From Tetracentron sinense (taxonomy: Eukaryota; Streptophyta; Magnoliopsida; Trochodendrales; Trochodendraceae), in the NCBI GenBank assembly GCA_015143295.1, contig CM026556.1, forward strand, positions 22,196,547 to 22,260,546: 64,000 bases of DNA, given 5' to 3'. Below the pieces are notes generated by a model. It made no database searches, was not told the origin of the DNA, and saw only the letters and a program-made list of their open reading frames with translations. Of the stretch, positions 35,732 through 47,945 are shown piece after piece. How positions within the stretch are numbered: position 1 is the first letter of the stretch; every line of letters begins with the position of its first letter. Both the position numbers and the translations under genes were made by a program.

Positions 35732-36830
35732 ATGAGCCAACCCATGACTCGTTCTATAACAGTGATTTTCGCAGAAGCAGTAGCCGTAGATGCAGTCCTG
35801 GTAGAGGTGTCAGTCATGGAGATGGTACCTTACACTGCTCCATCTGAGAGCAACTCAGAATCAATGACAGAACCTTCAGACCAACAGCAGAGGACAGATG
35901 AGATGTTACAGGCCCACGATAGGGACATAGCAGTCATGCAGGCAAAGTTGGATAGTGTTTTGGAATCCCTGAAGATTCGCATTAGTACCCGAACTGAAGA
36001 ACCCTCCATCCTATCATCATTCTGAACCCTATGACCGCATCAAGCGGAGGAGAAGAGTATGATCAGTATGATGAGCAGCCCAAGGCCTCCCATGTCAATC
36101 AAGACCGGCCGTCATCCTCAGACCCTACTCCATCCCTCAGGGACCAGCACGAGGAAATTAAACAGATGAAGAAAGAAATGAGAAGGATGAAAGGGATATC
36201 TACGAACCCCTGTCTCTCATTGGAAGACCTGACTTTCTCTTCTCGGGATGCTATACCCTTTGCCTTTAAAGTACCTGACTTTGATAAGTACGACGACTCA
36301 GGTTGTCTGAAGCAACATTTACAGTTGTATCTGGGGGACATGCTCCAGCACAACAAGAACCAGCCTCTGCTCATCCAGTACTTCCAAAAAAGTTTGAAAG
36401 GGCAGCCCTTACGGATGTCGGTCGACATTTAGCGAATCAAGACTTGGTAGGATGCCATGGACAGTTTTGTAGAGCAGAACTTCTTCAATCAGGAGCTTCG
36501 ACTGCAGAAAAGCTAGTTGGAGCAGATGTACCAGTGCAACAATGAATCCTTCCTGGAGTACGCCACCCGCTGGAAGAAAATGGCCGCAAAATTCACTACT
36601 CTTATCCCCAAAGAGGAATTGGCAAGCATATTCATAGGCACTCTGAAGCAGCCCTACTCCACCCTGATGGTAACATTACCGATGGTAGATTTTGGCATCA
36701 TTGTCAAGATCGGTGTGCGCATCGAGACAGGTATCCAAAGTGGTGTCATACACTCCAGTTTAGGGCTTGCTCCCCCCAGAACAACGACGACATCAGCTAG
36801 CAGAAATAGTGATCCCAGGGACTAGAAAAG
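35732..36830 (+). pseudogene. Element G gag (capsid)
   Basis: A likely start is at 35732 (MSQPMTRSITV). After a frame change near 36025 the capsid reads FKVPDFDKYDDSGCLKQHL, LLIQYFQKSLKGQPL, then W.DAMDSFVEQNFFNQEL, YQCNNESFLEYATRWKKMA and IKVGVRIETGIQSG-like text. This is the Retrotrans_gag pattern of Athila/Tat elements (F.VPDF.KYDG...., SLxGxALxW, FLEYAxRW). The stop after RMSVDI and another near TW replace usual Trp/Arg positions. Confidence 0.88.
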
Positions 36831-37640
36831 AAGAGAAGATGTTCAAATGGTATCTTCTACAACACCTATCAGATTGCCGGTTCCAACTGCTCAATTTCAG
36901 CAAGCGTCCGGTAGTACCCAGCCAGCCAGACAAAACCAGGGGCAAAACCGTCCCCCAGAAACTTCACTCCTCTTCCCTACTCTCTTAGTCAGTTATTAGA
37001 TTTCTTGACCAAGTAGGGTCTCCTCACATTGAGAGGCCCTACCCCTCTCTTACCTCTTGACGAACAAAGCAAAAACTACCAAGCCGATCAACAATGCACC
37101 TATCATCAAGGCCCAGGCCATGCAACAGACTACTGCATTAGCCTGAAGTGCGCTATCCAGGATCTCTTGGATAAGGGTAAGGTCGAGTTGGCTCCTAGCA
37201 ACACCAACATCGACCAGGTGCCACTGCCCCCACACAATAATCAAATTAACTTTATTGAGTGGGAGAGTCCAAGGCAGGGCAGCTGAGACCTTACGCACCC
37301 ACAGTTGATGACGGCATTATCAGGCCTTCTTAGCAACACCCAGTCAAAATCCCATCTTCCCAATCACATATCCAGACTATTTTACCACTGGTCCAGATCC
37401 CTATCCCCGAACAGATTGTCTATACTATCTCTTGCCCTGTAAACCCACAGCTCCAGCTCAAACATCAACTTCTTCAGGCCCTATTCGGATCCCTTACATC
37501 CCAGCTCCGCCTTTCAACCTCAATCATGTACCCGCTCTCCGCTCTCTCATCCTTGATATCGAAAGCATTGCCAACCTTACCTGATCTAGCCAAGTATACC
37601 AACCTCCCACAGTTGAGCCAACAAAGGCAAAGGGAATAAA
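36831..37640 (+). pseudogene. Element G gag C terminus with zinc knuckle
   Basis: The frame at 37029-37286 reads YQADQQCTYHQGPGHATDYC followed by ISLKCAIQDLLDKGKVEL. This is the Cx2-3Hx4-5GHxTxxC knuckle and the downstream IQDLIDxG block of Tat-type gag. The surrounding sequence is frame-broken Pro/Gln-rich linker. Confidence 0.82.
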
Positions 37641-38400
37641 AAATAGAAAGTAGGGGTGTCAGACCCAGAGAAAGAGGCAGCGGACTCGACAGTCCTGTTG
37701 AAATTCCTAGAAAAAGTAGAGGAATTCAATATCACCCAGCAACTGAGCAAAGTGCCTGTGCCAATCTCTATCTTGGGTCTTCTTCTAACTTCTGAGCATC
37801 ACCGGAAGCAGCTGCTCCGAGTATTCAGCAATGCCCATATAACACCAGACATTATGCCTGAGAAACTGGAGCATATGGTAGGGCAAGTACTTGAATCCAG
37901 GATCATCTCCTTCACTGAAGAAGAAATACTCATCGGCGATAGGGATCACACCCGGGCTCTTTACATCGCAATTCAGTATATGGACCAAACTCTATCATTG
38001 GTGCTTATTAACAATGGCTTCAGCCTTAATGTCTGCACTCTGTCGACACAGCAAAGCCTTGGCCTAGATCTCAGTCAAGTAAAGAAGAGACAAATGACCA
38101 TCAAGACATTCGACAACTCTACCAGGCAAAACCTGGGTGATATTAACTTGACCATCAGGGTCGGACCAGCTCAAACTTCCAAGTCGTGAATGTACCAGCC
38201 TCATTCACTTTGCTCTTAGAAAGGCCGTGGATCCACGCAACCGGAGCCATTCCCTCCTCTCTCCATCAGAGGATCAAGTTCATTCAAGACGACCACTTGG
38301 TCATAATCCTTTCTGAGGAGATGGATAGTTCCTTCGGGGACATTGACTTACCAGTTCGAGTAGGTTAGTTCTATTGCTCAAGCAGAAGAGCAAAGTAAGC
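37641..38400 (+). pseudogene. Element G aspartic protease
   Basis: The frame at 37656-38189 includes VPISILGLLLTSEHHRKQLL, YIAIQYMDQTLSLVLINNGF, SLNVCTLSTQQSLGLDL and MTIKTFDNSTRQNLGDINLT. The next frame continues PASFTLLLERPWIHATGAIP and SSLHQRIKF. The active-site triplet, D-N-G or D-T-G in intact relatives, is N-N-G here (LINNG), so the catalytic Asp is lost by a G to A-type change. A one-base frame change lies near 38185. Confidence 0.88.
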
Positions 38401-39388
38401 AAGCGATCCCGCCATTTGTCAAGATGATGGCCAGGATGAATTATAAACCAGGGGCAGGCCTGGGAGTCAGAAATCAAGGGATGAAAAAGAGATACACCCC
38501 TCCTCGGTACACTCCGCCATTTGGACTAGGGTACAAGCCCAGGTTTCAAGGACTATCTCTCCAAGTTCACCAAGAAGAGCAGCCGGTTAGCGAAAACTGA
38601 ACCTCGACCTCACATATCTATAACTTTACCCGTGGGAATCTTCGAAACCCATCTAGAAAACCCTCTTGCACCCATTGCCAATACCTCAAACCCTCAGCCC
38701 AGTGCTAAATCTTCAGGGATTCCAAATCCAGAAATGTTCAGCAAGTATGCACCATCTCCAACAGTGCCAAAGCATCCTCCAGTCACCAACCACTGATCCG
38801 TTAGTTGATCGAGACTCTCACCGTCGAGACCATTCAGGGCCAAGGCAAGCAGTCAGTTGCAGTGCAGGTTGGTTCGATCAAGCAGTAATCAAAGCACCAC
38901 CCTTCTCCCCCTTCTATCTCTCTTTTGCTCCCGTTGTAAAAATCCAAATGTTAGGCCATTGTCGGCCTCTTTTTGTTTGAGTCATTTTGTAAATAGTCAT
39001 CTATTTTAATCAATGAAAATCAGATGTTTTGACTCAAAATCATGTTTTTCAAAAACAAACATTTTATATCAGCTGATGACAAAATCACACAGATTCTTCT
39101 CCTGGAAGGCCTAGTGTCCTGAAGCCAACAAAAACAAAAACAAAAAGTCATAAGCATGCTAAACTAAGCTAATTAATTTGCCAGGAAATCGCCTCTGATA
39201 AGGCTACCCCTGAAACTCTCCTTGAACCTTCAGAAGTGGAGTATGACTCAGAATAGGAAGAGGAACCGTCTCAGGAAATCCTGGACCTCCTAGAGCATAG
39301 TGAAGGACTACTATAGTCGAACATCGAGGACACTGAGACAGTAAACCTTGGTTCAGAGGGTCCCCAGCTAGTCAAGATCGGTATAAGC
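38401..39388 (+). other. Element G linker between protease and RT
   Basis: Frame-broken polyprotein linker. An NYKPGAGLGVRNQG-like stretch followed by PPRYTPPFGLGY (about 38430-38545) matches the G-patch-like segment often seen after the protease in this lineage. 38930-39180 is AT-rich and non-coding. Acidic text (EPSEVEYDSE) resumes before RT. Confidence 0.5.
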
Positions 39389-40725
39389 ATGAGCCCTCAG
39401 CAAAGAACAGATATGATCAGCTTCCTGAAAAACTACAGTGATGTCTTCGCCTGGTCATATGCAGACATGCTCAGCCTGGACCCAGCATTGGTGGTGCACA
39501 GACTGCCCCTGAACCCTAATGTCAGATCAGTTAAGCAAAAACTAAGACGGATGAGGCCCAAATGGTCACAGAAGATCAAGGAAGAAGTAGAAAAGCAGAT
39601 CAGTGTAGGCTTCCTGGCAGTAGCAACCTATCCTGAAAGGTTAGCCAACATTGTGTCGGTACCTAAAAAGGATGCCAAAGTCTGGATGTGCATCAACTAC
39701 CATAACCTGAATAAGGCAAGTCCTAAAGACAACTTTTCTCTCTCGTAAATCGACCTCCTGATCGACAATACCGCAGGACACGAGACACTCTCATTCATGG
39801 ATGGTTTCTCCGGATACAACTAGATCAGAATGGCAGAAGAAGACATGGAGAAAACCTCCTTCATCACACCTTGGGACACATTCTGCTACAAGGTAATGCC
39901 CTTCGGGCTCAAGAATGCGGGGGCAACCTACCAAATGGTCATAACGACACTGGCCCATGACATGATCCACAAATCAACTGAAATCTAGGTGGATGACATG
40001 ATCATCAAATCACCTACTGCCAAGCAGCACCTTGAAGACCTGAAAAGACTCTGTGATAGACTCAGAGAATTTGGTCTGAGACTGAATCTGGCCAAATGTG
40101 TCTTTGGAGCCTCATCATAAAAGCTTATTGAAATGCTAGCCACCTAGATCGATCCAACCAAAGCCAAAGCTATCATCGAAATGCTAACACCCCAGACTGA
40201 AAAGAAAATCCAGGGGTTCCTAGGCAGAATTCAGTACATCAGCCGATTCATCTCTCAGCTCACTCCGATATGTAAGTCAATCTTCAAGCTTCCCTGGAAA
40301 AATACACCAGCAGTCTAGACAGCTGAATGCCAAGAGGCCTTTGACATAATAAAGCAGTATCTCCTTAATCCTCCAGTACTTGTGCCTCCAACACCGAGAC
40401 GACCATTGCTACTCTACATCTCAGTACAAGAGACCTCCATGGGGTGCGTCCTAGTACAACATGATGAGACAGAAAGAACAGAGTAAGTCATCTACAACAT
40501 CAGTAAGTGCCTACTAGAGTACAAAGAAATGTACAGCTCGCTTGAGAAAACTTGTCTAGCACTAGTCTGGGCTACTCAACGTCTACGGCACTATCTGCTT
40601 TCCTATCCGGTAATCCTAATCTCCCGAATGGACCCCCTCAAGTACCTACTAGAAAAACCAGCCACTACCGGGAGTACAGCTCGATGGCTCATAATGTGTC
40701 TGAATTCGACATCACCTACATGACT
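39389..40725 (+). pseudogene. Element G reverse transcriptase and RNase H
   Basis: The frame from 39389 reads FAWSYADMLSLDPALVVHRL, LRRMRPKWSQKIKEEVEKQI and WMCINYHNLNKASPKDNF. It continues, with stops, as LSFMDGFSGYN, YKVMPFGLKNAGATYQ and VDDMIIKS, the YVDD box with a stop in place of Tyr. RNase H follows: EYKEMYSSLEKTCLALVWA, RLRHYLLSYPVILISRMDPL and KYLLEKPATTG. At least seven in-frame stops are seen. The domain order and motifs are those of Tat-type gypsy pol. Confidence 0.9.
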
Positions 40726-41330
40726 CAAAAGTCAATTAAGGAGCAGGCAATTGCAGATCACCTAGCCCACAGTCCAGCACAAGACTATATTTCAGTACAT
40801 GATCAGTTTCAAGATAAAGTCATCCTGTATGCAGAAGCAGAAGAGCAACAGTACCTCAGTTAGGAGTTATAATTCGATGGAGCCGCTAATAGCCACGGGC
40901 ACAGGGCAGGAGCAGCCCTGATCTCACCCAATGGAGCACACCTCCCCATCTCAGTCAAGCTACGATTCAGATGTTCAAACAATGAAGCAGAGTATGAGGC
41001 ATGCATAGCCGGTTTGAAAGAAGCCCTGGGTATTGGGATTAAAGAGATAAACGTCTACGACGACTCGTTTTTGCTAATCTGTCAGGCAAATGAATCTTGG
41101 GTCATCCAAGAAGTAAGGCTAGTCTTGTACATAGCCTACCTCAACGTGCTAATCACTCAGTTCAGAAGAATCAGCTTCAGTCATAGGTTTAGAAACTACA
41201 ACAGATTCACCGACGTGCTGGCTACTCTCTCTTCTATGGTACAAATCCTTAGGGGCATCATGCTCTGGCTAATCGAAATCCAGCAACAGGATCAGCCTAC
41301 CTATAGCCTTTAGATCGAAGAAGTATCGGA
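40726..41330 (+). pseudogene. Element G second RNase H (archaeal-type, aRNH)
   Basis: The sequence HGHRAGAALISPNGAHLPIS, NNEAEYEACIAGLKEALGIG, INVYDDSFLLICQ and RFTDVLATLSSMVQI matches the additional RNase H that Tat/Ogre elements carry between RT-RNase H and integrase. The acidic residues in AEYEA and DDS are kept. One stop precedes the domain, where FDGAA is expected. Confidence 0.88.
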
Positions 41331-42308
41331 TAACAAGCCTTGGTATACAGACATCAAGCAGTATCTCGAGGATGGAACCTTCCCACTCGATGCCACCAAA
41401 ACAGATAGTCGATCAATCAGAAGGTTGGCCATTCAGTTTGTTCTCTCAACTTGAGACATCAACGTCATCGGACTCATAGCTCCGAAAGCATCGAACGGAC
41501 ATCGATTCATACTAGTTGCAATCGATTACTTTACAAAATAGGTCGAGCCAGCCTCTTATGCCAACGTCACAGCCTCAGTGGTTCAGCGTTTCCTGAAAAG
41601 GGATATCATTTGCCGATACGGTGTCCCATTTGAGATTGTAACAGACAATGCTCTCAACTTCTGCAACAAAGGGATAACTGATCTCTGCCAGAAATTCAAG
41701 ATACAACATCACAACTCCACGCCATACAGGCCTCAGACCAATGGTGTAGTTGAAGTTACCAATAAGAACATGAAAAAGATCATCGAGAAAATGGCAACCA
41801 ATTACTTTGCCTAGCATGAGATACTTCCGTATACACTCATGGCCTACAGAATGTCCATCAGAACTTCAACTGGGCCAACACCATTCTCTGGCCTATGGTA
41901 TGAAAGCAGTCCTCCCCATCGAAGTACAGATTTCATCTCTCCGGTGCTAATGGAAGTAGAGATCTCAAAAGCAGAATAGGCACAAACCCAGTACGACCAG
42001 CTGAATCTGATCGAAGAGCAGCGACTGAAAGCCATTAACCACTCGTAGGCCTATCAGAGGTGCATGATTGGGGCATTCAACAAGAAAGTCCAGTCTCGAA
42101 GCATTGAAATCGATGACTTGGTTCTCCAGAAACTGTTGCAAAATCACCCCAACTTGAGGGGCAAGTTCACTCCCAACTATGAAGGCCTATACATCGTCCG
42201 AGACAAATTCTCAGGCGGCGCCCTTCGACTTGGATGTATGGATGATGAAGACCTCCCTGACCCATCAACATTGAGAAAGTCAATAGATACTACGCTTAGG
42301 GTCTAGGT
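41331..42308 (+). pseudogene. Element G integrase lacking its zinc-finger segment
   Basis: The core reads GLIAPKASNGHRFILVAIDY (first Asp in AIDYFTK, then a stop for Trp), EIVTDNALNFCN (second Asp) and YRPQTNGVVEVTNKNMKKII (Glu). The C-terminal part is SIEIDDLVLQKLLQNHPNLR followed by YEGLYIVRDKFSGGALRLG. Upstream, DSRSIRRLAIQFVLST joins directly to INVIGLIAP at about 41455, so the HHCC zinc finger and about 110 residues normally found there are missing. An internal deletion is the simplest explanation. Confidence 0.88.
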
Positions 42309-45163
42309 CTGATAAGCGCTTTGTACTCGTAGAGTCTTCGAAAAATGACAGGAGGCCATCTTTGGCACACTCCTTATCCACTTCAATGTAAACCCATTCA
42401 AAAAAATCAATGAAATCTGCTAGTTAGTCCCTTGAACCTAACAGCTCTTCTTTCACAAAACCTTTTCAGGGACACCCTCTCTTGCCAATCTATGGTATTA
42501 GTCTAAACTATGTCAGGATCTGATCCTACAAAGGGTACATAGGCAACCTGACAAACCAAGTACGGTAACAAAAAGGGATCATACCTCCCCCAACCTTCTC
42601 CTGCAAAGTCAACTCCTCCCCAGAAGAGTCAAAATATCCCTCAAAGCTTTCCCATGCAAAATCAAACCATCCCCTGTGGAGCCAACAAACCCCTTTAAAA
42701 CCTCTCCCCACAGAGTCCAGCAGGGCAAAAATCCACTCAACTTCCCCAGTCGAGTCGACTCTCAAGGCTACAAAAATTTCAATCAAAGGAAAACCCAAAA
42801 TAGAAGTTGAAACATTTTCAAGAATCAGAGACTCCTCCTCACAGAGATAAAACTCTCAAAACTCTTTCCCTAACAGAAACCTCTCAGAGACAACCTCTCT
42901 TGAAAGACAAACCTAAAGCAGAGACAACCTCTTTCACTTTCCCCCAGTAGAGACAACCTCTCTCAAATTCCCCAGTGGAGAACAAAAAAAGGAGAAAAAA
43001 AAGAGAAAAGTCTCCACCAGAAAAACAAGTACAAGTCCCCAGGAGAGTACACCAGGAGAAGTCCCCAAGAGAGCGAAAATCAAACAGGAGAAATCCCAAG
43101 GTGTCCAAACTTCAGTCCCCTAGCCTACATTTCGTCCTACTATAAGTCCTTCTAGATCTCCTAGAAACTACGGGTGCAAGCGCAATATCACATGTATATC
43201 CTCGGCAGAAACAAAATCCTTAAATCCCCAGAGGAGCGTCATTGAAGGCGATGATGAGAGAAGACCAATTTTCTCCAACAAATCGCGAGCATGAGTGAAA
43301 ACCGGCAACGGCTTCATTGCTCAAAAATTACGTGACCCTAGACCTAGCCTTGCGGCTAGAGGCAAAAAATGGACAAAAATCACTTAGTTTCATAGGCATG
43401 AGGAAAACCAGCAATAGCCTCATCACACAAAAATTATGCGAACCCCATTGACTTGGTTATTCCAAGGGTAAAAAATGGAGGAAAGCTGAAGAGTAGTTTG
43501 GCAATAGAATCCGGCAGTAATCAATCTCGCCGAACTCTCAACAATCCCCTACAGTCGCCAATAGATGGCATGGAAAAATAGATTCCCTAACAGTAGTCTC
43601 TAGCAGAGTTCAACTTCCCAGCAGACAGTTGACAATCTCCAACAGAATACCACTCCTGGTAGATCTCCAGCAGTGGTCTATAACGGTGCATCATTCCCCA
43701 AGTAGGAGTCCCAGTAGAAGCCTCTACAAACACTCTCCCCAACAAGAGTCTAGAAGTTCCAATTACTCCCCAGGTAGCTTCTCCCCAGCCGAAGTCTAAT
43801 CTCCACCAGCGACAAGAAAAACTGGTCTACCCGCAAACATCCCCAGTGATGAAACCTCTTCTGGATCATACTTTACTATCAGAAAGTAAAAGGCAGACTA
43901 CAAAGTTCCCTAAGGCCTGACAAAGGCAATTTCCTGGCAAATCTAAAAGATAGCTAAGCATTCTTTCTGTTAAAATCAAAACTTTTGTAAAAGTCCAACA
44001 CTTTTCTAAAAATATTTTTTGAAAATAAAACTTCCTGTACCGAGACCTAATTGTACCAACCTGCATCAAGCAGCCCCAGCAAGACAAATAGAAGAAGTCA
44101 ACGCACCGCATTCCCGTAAGTCGTAATCAATAGAGTCATGGGAAAGCATCCTCGCCTTTATCCCCTACATGACATCATTCTGCATAGCGTCACACTCGGT
44201 GTGACCAAAGTCCTTATCATCAATCAATTTGATCAAAATCCAACACCTCTCGACCAATATCAATCCGGCAAGTGCCTCCGTGCCATGCCACAAACTCCTT
44301 TTGACACTCCCGTGTGTCTTCGACATCCTAGGTGAACATTGATGCCGAGTTAACCTCCCGAAACCTCACATATCCCAGACATCATCGAGTCTCTATTGAC
44401 ACCGAGTCAACTTACCGACACTCTCTGCATGTCCCTTTCGACATTCTCGTGTGTCCTCGACATCCCAGATGATCATTGACGCCAAGTCAACATGCAGCCA
44501 CCTCGCATATCCAGACATCATCGAGTCTCCATTGACGCCTAGTCAACTTGCCGACACTCTTCGTATATCCCCTTTCGATACCCCTGTGTGTCCTTGACAT
44601 CCTAGATGAGCATCAACATAACACACTTTATCGGAACCTCGCATGTTCCCTTTTAACACCCCGTGTGTCTCTAACATCTAAGGTGAGTATCGACATAACA
44701 CACTTCGTCGGCACCTCGCATGTTCCCTTTCAACACCCCGTGTGTCTCCGACATCCCAGGTGACCATCGAACATAACACACTTTGTCGGCACCTTACATG
44801 TCCTCCTTCCGACATTTCGCGTGTCCTTCATTTGTTTTGGCTAAACACCTCCGAGTAATGCTATAGCAGCTAATCCTGGCTAGCGCCTCCGGGACATGTC
44901 ATCTTTCATAGCATTCATCAATCTCCAACATAAGTAGCACAGACTACTTTTCATTCTCCAAAGAGTGGCTCTAACTACTTCCAATTTCCCCAGCTCGTTC
45001 ATATCTCCAGTAGGTATAGGCAGGCACATCACTCATTGCACTACTTACATAGTATGCATGCACAGCATCATCCCTTAGAGTCTGATCCTGGTGTAAAAAT
45101 AAGATGATTCCAGTTTTTACCGTTCAATTGCCCACTTGGCAACTTCCGACAAAGAGGGGTAGC
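42309..45163 (+). other. Element G long non-coding 3' region with repeats and polypurine tract
   Basis: No coding domain is recognisable. It contains gagacaacctctctcaaa-type repeats (42870-43000), a duplicated gaaaaccggcaacggc...aaaaaatgga block (about 43290-43380 and 43405-43475), and a tandem repeat at 44270-44830. It ends in the purine tract acaaagaggggtagc before the 3' LTR. Long 3' spacers are usual in Tat-lineage elements. Antisense open frames here (42526-42798, 42884-43108) show no homology. Confidence 0.7.
44270..44830. repeat. Two-phase tandem repeat in the 3' region of G
   Basis: The core cgtgtgtc(c/t)t(c/t)gacatcc recurs at 44311, 44448, 44584, 44662, 44739 and 44818. Spacings are 137, 136, 78, 77 and 79. 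The first units carry an extra gtcaac...cgacac block that the later ones lack. Confidence 0.82.
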
Positions 45164-47559
45164 TGTAAGCACCCAATTTTTATAGCCCTGCCTTAATCAT
45201 GGTTAAAACGTTTAACCATGGTTATCACCAGCTAAACCATCGGTAAACCATAGTGACCCTAGGTAAACCCTAATCGAACCTAGGTAAAACCCTAAACCAT
45301 AGTAAGCTAGGTAAACCCTAAAACCCTAAACCCTACTCAAACGTAGGTAAGATCCTAAACCCTAGACTAACCCTAGGTAAACCATGGTTAAACTCTAGAC
45401 AAACCCTAGATCACTCAAAGCCCATTTCAGACCCAAAACCATAGTTAAACTCTATGTGGGCCCAAAGATGGGCCTACAAGCCTTTAGAGCCTAACCCTAG
45501 TGGGACCCACCTACTTTTTCAAAAAATTTGAATAATGGCAGAAATCAAATTACCGCCAATTCCAAGAATGGCAAAAGCTACAGTGCTTTCGACCCGCAAG
45601 TGTGAGGGCTGAGCTAAAATTAGCAAAATCTACAAATGGTGGTAATCCAATTACCGTCACTCCTATTTTATCTTCTTCAGGAATGGCAGTAATGGCATTA
45701 CCGCTATTACCTGATTTCGCATAAAATCGTATCAGCAGCCCTCCTGGCCACCCTGGGTCCTCTCCACCTTGTCCCCCACACCTGTGGGTGTGCCCTAAAC
45801 ACCCCCAAGGCCTCCCTTCATTCATATAAGTCCCCCCTCAACCCATGGGCTCAACACTCCAAAATCATCACACAGAAGCCCTGTCCGAATTCTCCCAGCC
45901 TGAACACCACCTTCCTCAACCTTATCCCTCCACACTTAGGGCATCCCCACACCTCCTGTATCTATCCAGGCGTCTCCAACCTCAACAAAGCCTGCTACAC
46001 CACCTTCCACCACCAAACAACCATACTCAATCACTGTAGATGTTCAGCTAGACCACCCCAGCCTTGCCATCACCTTGAGAGCACTCTCAGGCACTCTTAA
46101 ATGCCCCTTAGGCCACTCCTAGGCGAGCATCAGCTCTCTAGTGTGGGATCCGAATCAAGAGGGTAGCATCCCTACCCCTTTGCAGCTTATTTCTATTTTG
46201 TTTAAGCTCTGTAAGGACCCCTGGTACTATTCCAGGGGTCCATTTCACATTGTTATTTCTGCATTAGTATAGCACAGCCAAGGATGGGGTACCCCCCCCC
46301 CTCCCACTTTCCTCTTAGGTGTGGTGGAATACCCTTAAGGTGCTCAACTCGGGTGCAACACCCCTCCATGCATGACTATCTCCCCTTTAATTCTGGGGCA
46401 CCTTCAGACAATGAAGGATTCCCTAGCAATGCACTGGTGCAGCCCCCAGCAGGGAAAAATCGATTACTGGAAAAACTTGGTAATGGCAGTAGAATATCTA
46501 CCGCCATTTTTCACAATCCCAATTGCAGGCCTTTTAACCCTAATTAGGTTGGGCCCTGGTCCAGTCCAGGGCCATAGTTAGGACCCTCAGACTCTTGGCT
46601 ATCTCCCATAATCACCCCAGGCCTTAGCCACCCGCTTAACCCTGGTTAAATTAGCCTCAAACCTCAGGTTAGTTAATGGTGGTAGACTATCTACCGCCAT
46701 TTCAGTCTTCATACTAGGGTACCTTCAAGCCACTATAGGGCCCACATGCGACCTCCCCCTGGGCCCATTAAAGGCTCAGGGTCTTCCTTGAACTTCAGGC
46801 TATATCCCTGTGATCGCAGAACCCTCTATGTTAGTCCCTAACCATAGTTAAAATCTCTGCAAAGTCTGGTTAAAATGAAACTATAATGGAGGTAATCCTA
46901 TTACCTCCATTTCTGATTTTCACTTTAATGAGCTTTGCATAGGGCCCAGACCAGGTAGGAGGCCAGTCTAGGTCCTGTCATACTCTCTAGGCCCAATTTT
47001 GACCTAACCAGACCCTTAACAATGGTTAAGCAGCCATTAATCCATAAAATTCTGAAAAAATACTTTAAAAATTAGAAATATTCTAAGATGCCCAAAAATG
47101 GTATGTTTCAGTCATTTAACAATGGTTAGTAATTTTAACCATGGTGACCCCCCTAACCATGGTTAAGAAAGCTTTAACCATTTGAAAAAGCTGAAAAAAT
47201 CTCAAAAAAACTCAAAAAATATAAAAAGATCAAAAATATACTTTCTGGACCTTATTACCATGATTAGTAATCTTAACCATGGTTAACTTCCATTTAACTC
47301 TGGTTAGCAACCCTAACCTTAGTTAAATCTGCTTTAGCCTACCGGACCTCATCCCTTAGCCTACCGGGTTTACCCTTCGCCTACCAGGCCCAACCTCAAC
47401 CTACCAGGCTTAACCATACCTCTTTAACTATGGATTAGCAACCCTAATTATGGTTAGTTTAACCTAACCCTGGTTATTTTAACCTATCCCTTCTGAATGA
47501 ATATGTGGTGACTCTAACTCCTCATGAGATTGATCAAGGTTCCGAAACTCGTGCTCATA
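45164..47559 (+). repeat. Element G 3' LTR
   Basis: It starts TGTAAGCACCC, ends gtgctcata (terminal CA changed to TA) and is 2396 bp long. It is shorter than the 5' LTR mainly because about 450 bp is missing just before the final 100 bp, at about 47480. The same hairpins (about 46483-46511, 46674-46700, 46885-46912) and telomere-like strings (45240-45420) are present. Confidence 0.9.
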
Positions 47560-47945
47560 GGGAGATCCCACAACCTTTTCTAGAAACACTCCTCTAAATT
47601 TGAAGATGAAGCGCTTCCATTCAAAGAGCTCACAAGCCTGTAGGCAGTGGCCTGATGGTAGGCCGACCTGACTTCAAAATTTCCGTTGTTGGTGAAGTGT
47701 CAAACCAACCTGTTTGACTAGTTTGTCTTGCTAGGGCCAAGTTGAGATATAACCCAGAATTCTGTGGGGAAAAAAATCCATGCAGGAGATCCATTTTCTA
47801 GCTACCTGATTGAAGGTGGATCAGCTGGGAGACCTTTTGAACATTGCATTGGGGAGGTCGAGTTAAGAATAACTTGAAATGAGGCAGCGTGGGTATCATG
47901 CATCCTCCCAAATATTAATTGAAGATTTAGATCCGAGGTTCTATT
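47560..47945 (-). pseudogene. LINE-2 ORF2 segment between RT and zinc-binding region
   Basis: The minus strand reads RTSDLNLQLIFGRMHDTHAA, then with stops FEVRSAYHQA and ECF.KRLWDL, the usual approach (F.VKSAY...., W..LW.L..PPK) to the LINE zf-RVT region. It joins 30229 across element G and 49739 across LTR H. Confidence 0.75.

Larger units (their letters stand above)
30230..47559 (+). mobile_element. Element G: Ty3/gypsy Tat/Ogre-like retrotransposon, 17.3 kb, degenerate
   Basis: LTRs lie at 30230-33104 and 45164-47559, both starting TGTAAGCACC. Flanks aggag (30225-30229) and gggag (47560-47564) form a duplication with one mismatch. Plus-strand order is primer site, extra ORF (DUF7745-like plus coiled coil), gag, zinc knuckle, protease, RT, RNase H, a second archaeal-type RNase H, integrase, and a long non-coding 3' region. 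The extra ORF before gag and the dual RNase H are hallmarks of the Tat/Ogre lineage. All ORFs carry stops or frameshifts. Confidence 0.93.

Noticed and set aside
36099..36428. 109-aa minus-strand open frame
   Set aside because: It is antisense to the element G capsid, which carries the clear VPDFDKYDD and YFQKSLKG motifs on the plus strand.
42526..43108. Two antisense open frames (90 and 74 aa) in the 3' region of element G
   Set aside because: No recognisable domain; they lie in repetitive purine/pyrimidine-biased sequence where open frames arise by chance.
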